Shown here: piece after piece, positions 1 through 5,607 of the stretch
How the letters are laid out: each line of letters begins with the position of its first letter
How positions within the stretch are numbered: the stretch's first letter is position 1
Made by a program: the position numbers and the translations under genes
The notes under the pieces: model-generated
Database searches by the model: none
Told to the model about the DNA's origin: nothing
What the model saw: the letters and a program-made list of their open reading frames with translations, nothing else
Assembly (NCBI GenBank): GCA_015489295.1
Contig: WGAB01000283.1
Location: forward strand, 1-11,919
Length of the DNA: 11,919 bases
Source: Caldifarciminota bacterium
Lineage (GTDB): Bacteria; WOR-3; Hydrothermia; WGAB01
Direction of reading: 5' to 3'

Positions 1-171
1 ATTCCCCACGGCCTGCATAGCCTGGCCCAGGGTCCGATAATGCCCCGGCACCACGTACACCTTCGCCTCCAGAACATGTCGGACATCCCACGGGGACAGA
101 AAAACAAACAGGATGGAAAGGAAGACAGCCCTCAGGGGCCGAAAGGCTTTGACGATCCGCGTAAAGTCCAT
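1..171 (-). CDS. N-terminus of an exported, probably beta-helix-type protein (partial)
   Basis: This is an open frame of 57 codons from an ATG at 171 that runs off the left edge of the window. The N-terminus is basic (R5, K8, R11, R14) and followed by a hydrophobic run, AVFLSILFVFLS, which looks like a Sec signal peptide; cleavage near LEA/KVY is plausible. The next residues, VYVVPGHYRTLGQAMQAVGN, resemble the opening of right-handed parallel beta-helix proteins (pectate-lyase-like, NosD-like), which typically read 'VPGdYpTIqaAIdaa'. That family assignment rests on one short motif and is an inference. The start is supported by GAGAGGG at 179-185, 7 nt upstream, and by a good sigma70-type promoter at 195-223. 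The ORF is genuine with good confidence, but the function is uncertain because most of the protein lies outside the window. Confidence 0.72.
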   Translation of the reverse strand, partial: MDFTRIVKAFRPLRAVFLSILFVFLSPWDVRHVLEAKVYVVPGHYRTLGQAMQAVGN

Positions 172-178
172 GTTGTTT

Positions 179-185
179 CCCTCTC
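179..185 (-). promoter_or_regulatory. Ribosome binding site of the exported-protein gene
   Basis: GAGAGGG on the minus strand lies 7 nt before the ATG at 171 and supports that start for the partial gene. Confidence 0.55.
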
Positions 186-194
186 TGCAGCCCG

Positions 195-223
195 AAAATA
201 CAACCTTCCTAAGGCTTTGTCAA
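195..223 (-). promoter_or_regulatory. Sigma70-type promoter of the exported-protein gene
   Basis: On the minus strand a perfect TTGACA (-35, plus positions 218-223) is followed after exactly 17 bp by TATTTT (-10, positions 195-200). Transcription would begin near 188, giving a leader of about 17 nt that holds the GAGAGGG ribosome-binding site. It is the only promoter in the window with both boxes close to consensus. Confidence 0.72.
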
Positions 224-360
224 GGGCACGATGATAAAGTCGGAAATTACATGCTGTGTTACGGGGAATCTTGCGGTTTTCCACACCATCAAGAAACCAG
301 GATTCGGATCCGTTGCATCAGCCGAAAGATCCAAAGAGAAGATCAGAGAAAAGCGAGGGC

Positions 361-383
361 ATCGCGGCTAAAGCCGCTCCTAC
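361..383 (-). repeat. REP-like palindrome 1 (G9/C18 type)
   Basis: Read on the minus strand, it starts with GTAGGAG and contains the hairpin GCGGCT-TT-AGCCGC, ending in GAT. It belongs to a family of seven copies in this window. The invariant GTAG at the hairpin foot matches what is known of REP elements mobilised by RAYT (Y1-type) transposases. It faces copy 2 head to head across a 15-bp spacer. Confidence 0.85.
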
Positions 384-398
384 CCGGGGAAAATTTTT

Positions 399-421
399 GT
401 AGGAGCCGCTTTAGCGGCGAT
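399..421 (+). repeat. REP-like palindrome 2 (C9/G18 type)
   Basis: It starts with GTAGGAG and contains the hairpin GCCGCT-TT-AGCGGC. Compared with copy 1, base 9 is G to C and base 18 is C to G, so one stem pair is flipped and the hairpin is kept. The stem is followed by GA and five T residues (421-425), so it could act as a weak intrinsic terminator on the plus strand. Confidence 0.85.
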
Positions 422-464
422 TTTTCCGGGACTCAGGCTTTGCAGATGACTTTGTGGCTTTGGG

Positions 465-487
465 ATCGCGGCTGAAGCCGCTCCTAC
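465..487 (-). repeat. REP-like palindrome 3 (G9/C18 type)
   Basis: On the minus strand it has the GTAGGAG head and the hairpin GCGGCT-TC-AGCCGC, ending in GAT. It is tail to tail with copy 2 across 43 bp and head to head with copy 4 across 40 bp. Confidence 0.85.
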
Positions 488-527
488 AGCGGAGTCGGAG
501 GGCTCCGCAGGGACATTTCGGAGCTTC

Positions 528-549
528 GTAGGAGCCGTTTTAGCGGCGA
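528..549 (+). repeat. REP-like palindrome 4 (C9/G18 type, with a wobble pair)
   Basis: It has the GTAGGAG head and the hairpin GCCGTT-TT-AGCGGC. Base 11 is C to T, turning a C-G pair into a permissible T-G (U-G) wobble, so pairing survives the substitution. It ends 53 bp before the TATAAT box of the aminotransferase gene. Confidence 0.8.
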
Positions 550-601
550 GCGCAAACTTTTTCCTCTGCTGTTTGCAGCCGGGGAAGCGGGCCTGGCCCC
601 G

Positions 602-607
602 TATAAT
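602..607 (+). promoter_or_regulatory. -10 box of the aminotransferase gene (leaderless type)
   Basis: A perfect TATAAT stands only 7 bp (ACCCGCC) upstream of the ATG at 615. Transcription normally starts 6-8 bp after the -10 box, so the mRNA should begin at or within a base or two of the start codon. No convincing -35 hexamer is seen at 16-18 bp spacing. The box also argues against the in-frame upstream ATG at 573. Confidence 0.65.
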
Positions 608-614
608 ACCCGCC

Positions 615-1787
615 ATGAAGCACGGTCTTTCTCACCGGGTCAGTCGGTTGGGGGTTTCCTCCTTTGACCTGTTTGCCAAGGCTGAGGAGTTGCGGGCCAG
701 GGGTGTGGAAGTGATCCATCTCGAGGTGGGTGAGCCCGATTTCCCTACGCCCGAGCATATCATTGAGGCGGCATACCGGGCCATGAAGGAGGGCAAAACC
801 CACTATGCCCTGCCCCAGGGCGTTCCCGAACTCCGCGAGGCCATCTCCGAATACGAGTACCGCCGCAAGGGTGTGCGTGTGGATCCGGCGCAAATTGCCG
901 TTACTCCAGGAGCCAAGCCCGCCCTTCTCTATACCCTGTTTGTCCTGGTGAACCCCGGCGACGAGGTGCTCTATCCCGAACCCGGCTACATGAGCTATCC
1001 CTCCCTGATTCGCCTGGCCGACGGCAAAGCCGTTCCCTACGTGCTCCGAGAAGAAGAGGGGTTTCAGCCTGATCCCGAAACCATTGCCCGCAGCATCACC
1101 GACAAAACCGTGGCCATCATCCTGAACTCTCCCAGCAACCCCACCGGTGCGGTAACCGAGGCCGAGCGTCTCCGCGACATCGTGGCTTTGGCCCGGGAAC
1201 GGGATGTTTATGTGATCTCCGATGAGATTTACTCCCGCCTCGTGTACGAGGGCACCTTCGCCTCGGTGATGGACTACTGGGAAGACGACGGCAACATCGT
1301 GTTGATCGACGGCTTTTCCAAGGCCTTTGCCATGACCGGCTGGCGCCTGGGCTACGGCTTGTTTCCCCGGCACCTCATCAAGGCCATGGTGAAGATGATC
1401 ACCAACAACGTGTCCTGTGCCCCCTCCTTTGCCCAGTACGCCGCTGTGGAGGCCCTCCTTGGTCCCCAGGAGGCTGTGGAGCAGATGGTGCAGGCGTTCC
1501 GGCGTCGGCGGAACCTGATCCTGGAGGCTGTGAAAAACTCCCGGCACCTGGAGGCTTTTCCGCCCGGGGGCGCTTTTTACCTGTTTCCCCGGTTTTCCGA
1601 TGTGGGGCTTACCTCCCACGAACTTACCCTGCGACTTCTGGAGCAGGCTCATGTCTCGGTATTGCCGGGCACCTTCTTCGGGCCCAGCGGCGAAGGACAC
1701 CTGAGGATTTCCTTTGCCGCCGCCGACGAGGACATCGTGGAGGGGATCCGGAGGATCGACGAAACCCTGGCCGCTCTGAGGGCCTAA
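615..1787 (+). CDS. Class I/II PLP-dependent aminotransferase (AspB/COG0436-like)
   Basis: A 390-residue fold-type I aminotransferase, a normal length for the family. It transfers amino groups between an amino acid and a 2-oxo acid using pyridoxal phosphate, in the cytoplasm. Visible motifs are NSPSNPTG (171-178) with the cofactor-contacting N175, SDEIY (202-206) with D203 for the PLP ring nitrogen, GFSKAFAMTGWRLGY (233-247) with the Schiff-base lysine K236, and HLRISF with R364, expected to bind the substrate carboxylate. The N-terminal EVGEPDFPTP is typical of aspartate aminotransferase-like members. Substrate specificity cannot be read from sequence: aspartate, aromatic or alanine/valine enzymes share these motifs. 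I chose the ATG at 615 because a TATAAT box ends 7 bp before it; an in-frame ATG at 573 would add 14 unconvincing residues. It is monocistronic, and its stop overlaps the convergent MFS gene by 4 bp. Confidence 0.93.
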   Translation: MKHGLSHRVSRLGVSSFDLFAKAEELRARGVEVIHLEVGEPDFPTPEHIIEAAYRAMKEGKTHYALPQGVPELREAISEYEYRRKGVRVDPAQIAVTPGAKPALLYTLFVLVNPGDEVLYPEPGYMSYPSLIRLADGKAVPYVLREEEGFQPDPETIARSITDKTVAIILNSPSNPTGAVTEAERLRDIVALARERDVYVISDEIYSRLVYEGTFASVMDYWEDDGNIVLIDGFSKAFAMTGWRLGYGLFPRHLIKAMVKMITNNVSCAPSFAQYAAVEALLGPQEAVEQMVQAFRRRRNLILEAVKNSRHLEAFPPGGAFYLFPRFSDVGLTSHELTLRLLEQAHVSVLPGTFFGPSGEGHLRISFAAADEDIVEGIRRIDETLAALRA

Positions 1788-3007
1788 CGGCTTTCCCGGT
1801 TCGGCTGGCCGCATCCCGCCCGTCGACAGAGGGGCAAAGCAACGCCCCCGAAGCAGATCAACAGCGCACCTGCTGCCTTCAGGGCCGGGTACATTCCCCA
1901 GAGGTCGGCCACGGCACCCATGCCAAAGGAACCGGCCAGAAACACCGAGCTCAGCAGGATTTCCTTGAGGCCGAAGACCTTACCCAGCCTCGGGCCGGGT
2001 GTGTGCTTCTGGAGCAGGGTGTCCTGCAGGATGGCCACCACCGCCGCCACCGCCCCGGCCGCCACCGTACCCCCGTAAAGCACCCAGGGGTTTCGCACCG
2101 CGGGCAGGGCCAGGATCCCGAGCCCCAGCAGGGCAAAGGCACCGGCCAGAATTCCCGTAGCCCAGGTATCTTTGAGGGCCAGGCTGGTGACCCCGGCCCC
2201 CAGGAACATGCCCACCGCCAGGAGCCCTCCGAGGATGCCCACACCCTCGGTGCCCAGCCGGATCCACTGCTGCACATAGGGCACCAGCAGCGTATAGGAC
2301 AGTGCCGCGAGAAAGGCCAGGAACATTACCGTGACCAGGAGGGCCCGCACCGGCGGATTGCCGATCGCCTCCTGGAACCCCTCCCGAAGGTCCTGGAACC
2401 CACGGCGGGAAGACCGGACAGCTGTGCGGGGTGCCCGGATGCCCAGCACCAGCAAAAAGCTCAGGCCGTAGGTCAGAGCATTGAGAGCGAAGGCCGGAGC
2501 CGCTCCCAGGCGCTGCACCAGGAACCCTCCCGATACCGTGCCCAGGACCGTCGCGATTCGAGCCACCAGGGTGAGCACCGCATTGGCCCGGAGGAGCTGG
2601 GGACGGGGCACCAGATCCGGAATCAAGGCGTTGCGGGAGATGTTGAACATGGCGCCGAACAGGAACACCAGGAACACGAAGCCGTACAGCAGGGGCAGAT
2701 TGAGCCGGTGCTGCCAGGCCAAAAGGGCCAGCAGGGCCAAAAGGCCCAGGCGGCTGAAGTCGCCCAGAAGCAGGAGGCTTTTGCGGGAGACCCGGTCGGC
2801 GAAGTAGCCCGAGGGAAACCCCCACAGGATCACCGGCAATGCGAAGAACAGGGCCATGGTACTGAAGGCCAGGGTGCTGTGCGGTTTGAGCAGGGCCACC
2901 AGGGCGATGAGGCCCATGTGGGTCAGGCGGTCGCCGAACTGCGAGATGAGGTTGGCGGCCGCCAGGAAGTGGAAACTCCGGTTGCGGCTAAGGGGTGGTG
3001 GGGCCAT
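1784..3007 (-). CDS. Major facilitator superfamily (MFS) transporter
   Basis: A 407-residue polytopic inner-membrane protein, a usual length for 12-helix MFS permeases. The diagnostic loop between helices 2 and 3 reads GFPSGYFADRVSRKSLLL (63-80), a good match to MFS motif A (GxLaDrxGrk). Overall it resembles the MFS_3/enterobactin-exporter-like drug efflux branch, including a start of the type 'FHFLAAANLISQFGDRL'. The substrate is unknown; export of a small molecule is only an inference. It is the last gene of the minus-strand operon after fmt and overlaps fmt by 20 bp. No Shine-Dalgarno precedes the ATG at 3007 (the upstream bases are C-rich), so translation probably depends on coupling to fmt, or the true start lies elsewhere. 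Its stop (TAG, 1784-1786) interlocks with the aminotransferase stop (TAA, 1785-1787). Confidence 0.88.
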   Translation of the reverse strand: MAPPPLSRNRSFHFLAAANLISQFGDRLTHMGLIALVALLKPHSTLAFSTMALFFALPVILWGFPSGYFADRVSRKSLLLLGDFSRLGLLALLALLAWQHRLNLPLLYGFVFLVFLFGAMFNISRNALIPDLVPRPQLLRANAVLTLVARIATVLGTVSGGFLVQRLGAAPAFALNALTYGLSFLLVLGIRAPRTAVRSSRRGFQDLREGFQEAIGNPPVRALLVTVMFLAFLAALSYTLLVPYVQQWIRLGTEGVGILGGLLAVGMFLGAGVTSLALKDTWATGILAGAFALLGLGILALPAVRNPWVLYGGTVAAGAVAAVVAILQDTLLQKHTPGPRLGKVFGLKEILLSSVFLAGSFGMGAVADLWGMYPALKAAGALLICFGGVALPLCRRAGCGQPNRESR

Positions 3008-3962
3008 GGGGTGAGGAGGCCCGGCGGGGCCGGTGGCCCAGCAAGAAGTCCCGGGCCGACATGGGCCGTTTGCCCTCCGGAACCAGTTCCAGGATTTCCA
3101 GGGCGCCCTCCGAGGTGCCCAGGAACAGCCGCTGCTCCTGGATGTGCACCTGCCAGGGTGCGAGCCGGAGCCCGGGTACCGCCCGGGCGCGCAGGATTCG
3201 GGCCACCTTGCCGTCGAGCCGCACGCGGACCCCGGGCCGGGGCGAAAGGGCCTGCACCTGCCGGGCCAGTTCCTCGGCCGGCCGGTTCAGGTCCAGCCAG
3301 GTTTCCTCCGGGCGGATCTTGGGGGCGTAGGAGGCCCCCGCTTCGGGCTGGGGCACCGGCCGGATCTCGCCGCGCTCGTAGGCAGCCACGGCCCGCAGCA
3401 ACAGGTCTGGGCCCCGGCGGGCGATCTCGGGTAAAAGGTCGCCCCGCGTGGCGCCTTCGGGCACGGCCAGTGTCTCCTGCAAAAGAATCGGGCCCGCATC
3501 CACCCGGGGAACCATCACCAGGATGGTCAGACCGATTTCCCGTTCGCCCGCCATCAGGGCGCGCTCAATCGGGGCGGCTCCCCGGTACCGGGGCAGTTGA
3601 GAGGGATGCAGGTTCAATGCCAGTTTTTCGGGGGTTTCCAGGACCGCCGGCGGCAGGATTTTGCCGTAATCCGTGAGCACGAGGTACGTGGGCCTCAGGG
3701 CCCGGAGTTCGGCCAGAAAGGCCGGATCCTTGAGCCGTTCGGGCTGCAATAGGGGCAGGTCCTCGGCCTGGGCGAAAACCTTGACCGGCCCGGGGCGAAC
3801 CTTCCGGCCCCGGCCGCGGGGCCGGTCGGGCGTGGTGACCACGGCAACCGGGCGGTACCCCCGATGCACCAGCTCCCGGAGGACCCGGTGAGCGAGGTCG
3901 CCGGAGCCGAAGAACACGAATCGGCCTAAGGGTGCCTTTTCCTCTTGCGTCGAAGTGTCCAT
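2988..3962 (-). CDS. fmt: Methionyl-tRNA formyltransferase
   Basis: It formylates initiator Met-tRNA with 10-formyl-tetrahydrofolate, preparing it for translation initiation in the cytoplasm. The 324-residue product has the family hallmarks: FVFFGSGDLAHRVL (15-28), VVTTPDRPRGRGRK (41-54), the catalytic NLH (N117, H119) in ALNLHPSQLPRYRGAAPI, and D155 in VPRVDAGP. The C-terminal OB-like domain follows, with YAPKI at the linker. The start is ambiguous. An upstream TTG at 3980 is possible, but the ATG at 3962 has GGGGAG 10 nt before it and is preferred. Either way the protein has a 12-18 residue N-terminal extension, and the gene overlaps der (37 bp from the ATG). No peptide deformylase gene is adjacent. 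Confidence 0.94.
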   Translation of the reverse strand: MDTSTQEEKAPLGRFVFFGSGDLAHRVLRELVHRGYRPVAVVTTPDRPRGRGRKVRPGPVKVFAQAEDLPLLQPERLKDPAFLAELRALRPTYLVLTDYGKILPPAVLETPEKLALNLHPSQLPRYRGAAPIERALMAGEREIGLTILVMVPRVDAGPILLQETLAVPEGATRGDLLPEIARRGPDLLLRAVAAYERGEIRPVPQPEAGASYAPKIRPEETWLDLNRPAEELARQVQALSPRPGVRVRLDGKVARILRARAVPGLRLAPWQVHIQEQRLFLGTSEGALEILELVPEGKRPMSARDFLLGHRPRRASSPHGPTTP

Positions 3963-5218
3963 CGGATGGGTACTCCCCAAAAGCCAAAGCGTTCCCGGAG
4001 CTTTTTCTCCAGGAAGCGGAGAAAATGGCCGGGCATGTCCCGGTCCACGGTTTCGATCAAAAATTCGGGCGGCTCCCAGTGCAGGGCCACGAACCGGCTC
4101 ACCCGGGCGGGTGGCGTGTACTGCTCCAGTACTTCGTTCCAGAAGGCCAGGAGTTCGGCACGGGAAATCCGCTTTTTCCGTTCCCGGTACACCCGCTGGA
4201 GCACATCCTTCAGGTAGTCCAGGCCCTCGCCGGTTTTGGCCGAGGTGAAGAGTTTGGGCGCCCAGTCCACGAAGTCCAGTTCCCGTTGCACCTCCGGGAA
4301 CTTTTCCCGCCGGGCCCGGGAGGTCAGGAGATCGGCCTTGTTCAAAGCGATCACGATCCCCTTGCCCTCGTCCACGGCCAGGCCAATGATGCGTTTGTCC
4401 ATTCGGGTGATGGGCTGGCTGACGTCCAGGACCACGATCACCACCTCGGCGAAGTGCAGCGACCGCTCGGTGCGCACCGCGGCGAAGTATTCCAGTTCAT
4501 CGCGGTACCTTCGTTTGAGCCCGGCGGTATCCACGAACAGGAAGGGGCCGTGCACGATGTCCACGGCATCCCGGGTGGTACCCGGGATTTCGGAGATCAC
4601 GCTCACCTCTTCGCCCACCAGGGCGTTCAGGAGCGACGACTTGCCCACATTGGGCTTCCCCAGAATGGAAACCCGGATCAGGTCCCGTGGGGGTTCCGGG
4701 GTGGCTGTCGTCTTTCCCTGGGCGGCCAGGGTGTCGACGATGGTGTCCAGCAGGTGGGAAATGCCCTGGCCGTGCTCGGCGGAGATCAGCAGGGGCTCGC
4801 CGAAACCCAGTTTCAGGAATTCCAGGGGATCCTTGCGTTTGATGTCGGCCTTGTTGGCCACCAGCAGCACCGGTCGGCCCATCCTTCGGAGCCACCGGGC
4901 GATTTCCTCGTCGTAGGGGGTGAGCCCTTCCTTGAGGTCCACCAGGAACAGCACCAGGTCGGCATCGCGGACCTCCCGTTCGATGTGCCGGGCCACCCGT
5001 TCAAAGATTTCGTCTTCGTTGGGGGGATAGAGGCCGCCGGTATCCACCAGTTCAAAGGTCACGCCGCCCCATTCCACCGGCTTGCGGAGCCGGTCCCGGG
5101 TTACCCCCGGGGTGGCCGCTGTTACGGCCAGCGGCTTGCGAATCAGGCGGTTGAACAGGGTGGATTTCCCGGCGTTGACCTTTCCGACGATAACGACCTT
5201 AGGCAGAGGTGTGCTCAC
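3926..5218 (-). CDS. der: Ribosome biogenesis GTPase Der (EngA), double GTPase
   Basis: A 430-residue essential GTPase that helps assemble the 50S ribosomal subunit. Two tandem G domains and a C-terminal KH-like domain are all visible. Domain 1: P-loop GKVNAGKS (12-19), DTGG (59-62), NKAD (122-125), SAEHG (146-150). Domain 2: GKPNVGKS (187-194), DTAG (230-233), NKAD (293-296), SAKTG (326-330). The KH domain ends in the usual FGFWGVPIRW and a basic tail, RRKRKRHP. The first P-loop has V14 and A16 where most Der proteins have P and V (GRPNVGKS); the catalytic G17-K18-S19 is intact. The start is a GTG at 5218 with AAGGA 8 nt upstream, inside the preceding coiled-coil gene (20-bp overlap). It is the second gene of the operon and overlaps fmt downstream. 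Confidence 0.95.
   Translation of the reverse strand: MSTPLPKVVIVGKVNAGKSTLFNRLIRKPLAVTAATPGVTRDRLRKPVEWGGVTFELVDTGGLYPPNEDEIFERVARHIEREVRDADLVLFLVDLKEGLTPYDEEIARWLRRMGRPVLLVANKADIKRKDPLEFLKLGFGEPLLISAEHGQGISHLLDTIVDTLAAQGKTTATPEPPRDLIRVSILGKPNVGKSSLLNALVGEEVSVISEIPGTTRDAVDIVHGPFLFVDTAGLKRRYRDELEYFAAVRTERSLHFAEVVIVVLDVSQPITRMDKRIIGLAVDEGKGIVIALNKADLLTSRARREKFPEVQRELDFVDWAPKLFTSAKTGEGLDYLKDVLQRVYRERKKRISRAELLAFWNEVLEQYTPPARVSRFVALHWEPPEFLIETVDRDMPGHFLRFLEKKLRERFGFWGVPIRWTLRRKRKRHP
3973..3978 (-). promoter_or_regulatory. Ribosome binding site deciding the fmt start
   Basis: GGGGAG on the minus strand lies 10 nt before the ATG at 3962 and inside the der coding region. It favours this ATG over the in-frame TTG at 3980, which would overlap the site itself. 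Confidence 0.4.
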
Positions 5219-5543
5219 CCTCCGCTTCCTTGCTTTTTTCCGCGCGGATCAGCTCTTCCAACTCGGCGATTTTGGCCTTGAGTTCCTCAATGTGATCCAT
5301 GGCGCTGCGGATCCTGTCGTCTTCGGCGATGGCGTTGCCCTGATCGCTCTTCAGCAGTTCGTAGGTGCGGATGCCGATTTCGGTGAACTCCTGGATCAAC
5401 TGGCGGTTCAAGCGGGCGATTTCCAGGCGATACCGGGCCACCGTGGCCGTCTCCTTGGATTTCTGCACGGCCGTTTCGGCCACGTCCTTGGCTACAGCCA
5501 GCGCTGCTTCCAGGGTGTACCGCAATTCCTTCAGAAAATCCAT
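5199..5543 (-). CDS. Small coiled-coil protein upstream of der, function unknown
   Basis: A 114-residue, highly charged protein predicted to be almost entirely helical and without membrane segments. Two heptad-like stretches are separated by a short break at SDQGNAIAEDD: residues roughly 20-66 (VQKSKETATVARYRLEIARL) and 82-104 (IEELKAKIAELEELIRAEKS). The pattern resembles small bacterial proteins of the 'KAKDLAEIASLKSQI...IGKxYYE' type, which have no firm function, so I assign none. Its place as first gene in front of der, fmt and MFS makes it a candidate for an envelope- or ribosome-linked accessory factor, but this is only context. The start at 5543 is chosen because AAAGGAGG lies 8 nt upstream; an in-frame GTG at 5552 overlaps that site. 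It has its own TATAAT at 5573-5578, about 30 bp upstream. Confidence 0.85.
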   Translation of the reverse strand: MDFLKELRYTLEAALAVAKDVAETAVQKSKETATVARYRLEIARLNRQLIQEFTEIGIRTYELLKSDQGNAIAEDDRIRSAMDHIEELKAKIAELEELIRAEKSKEAEGEHTSA

Positions 5544-5551
5544 GGTGGGCA

Positions 5552-5559
5552 CCTCCTTT
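5552..5559 (-). promoter_or_regulatory. Strong ribosome binding site of the coiled-coil gene
   Basis: AAAGGAGG on the minus strand is the best Shine-Dalgarno in the window, 8 nt before the ATG at 5543. It rules out the overlapping GTG at 5552 as the start. It contrasts with the divergent promoter, which leaves no room for a leader. Confidence 0.8.
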
Positions 5560-5572
5560 GGGCTTCGGAAAA

Positions 5573-5578
5573 ATTATA
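5573..5578 (-). promoter_or_regulatory. -10 box for the coiled-coil/der/fmt/MFS operon
   Basis: A perfect TATAAT on the minus strand lies about 30 bp before the start codon, giving a normal leader of roughly 22 nt with a ribosome-binding site. The place of its -35 box, 17 bp upstream, is occupied by the TATAAT of the opposite promoter. Confidence 0.7.
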
Positions 5579-5595
5579 CGCTGTGGCCCCGGGCA

Positions 5596-5601
5596 TATAA
5601 T
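5596..5601 (+). promoter_or_regulatory. -10 box for the Tat protein/GT9/EamA operon (leaderless type)
   Basis: A perfect TATAAT ends 6 bp (TCAGGC) before the ATG at 5608, so the transcript would start at or next to the start codon. Its -35 position coincides with the TATAAT of the divergent promoter. Together AATTATA (5572-5578) and TATAATT (5596-5602) form a perfect 7-bp inverted repeat. Confidence 0.65.
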
Positions 5602-5607
5602 TCAGGC

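Larger units (their letters stand above)
172..614. other. Intergenic region between divergent genes, rich in REP-like palindromes
   Basis: No coding frame here has a convincing start or family match. The left part (172-223) is the promoter and leader of the minus-strand gene. In 224-360 I see nothing interpretable. In 361-549 there are four 22-23 bp REP-like palindromes in alternating orientation. Between the third and fourth lies another small hairpin, GCGGAG (489-494) with CTCCGC (503-508). The right end carries the TATAAT box (602-607) of the aminotransferase gene. Confidence 0.7.

Noticed and set aside
361..549. CRISPR array
   Set aside because: The repeats are short palindromes in alternating orientation, with unequal spacers of 15-43 bp and sequence variants, and no cas genes are near. 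REP/REPIN elements explain them better.
573..614. Upstream in-frame ATG as start of the aminotransferase
   Set aside because: The -10 box lies between this ATG and the one at 615, no ribosome-binding site precedes it, and the extra 14 residues do not fit the family.
540..1814. Long minus-strand open frame (424 codons) opposite the aminotransferase
   Set aside because: It is antisense to a gene with complete PLP-enzyme motifs, is rich in G, H and Q as expected for a GC-rich shadow frame, and has no family motifs.
2003..3676. Plus-strand open frame of 557 codons across the MFS and fmt genes
   Set aside because: It spans two well-supported minus-strand genes, has low-complexity composition (Q, G, R, P), and no start signal or domain.
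3932..5281. Plus-strand open frame of 449 codons opposite der
   Set aside because: Pure shadow of the der gene; composition is atypical (H, G, Q, V repeats) and there is no ribosome-binding site.
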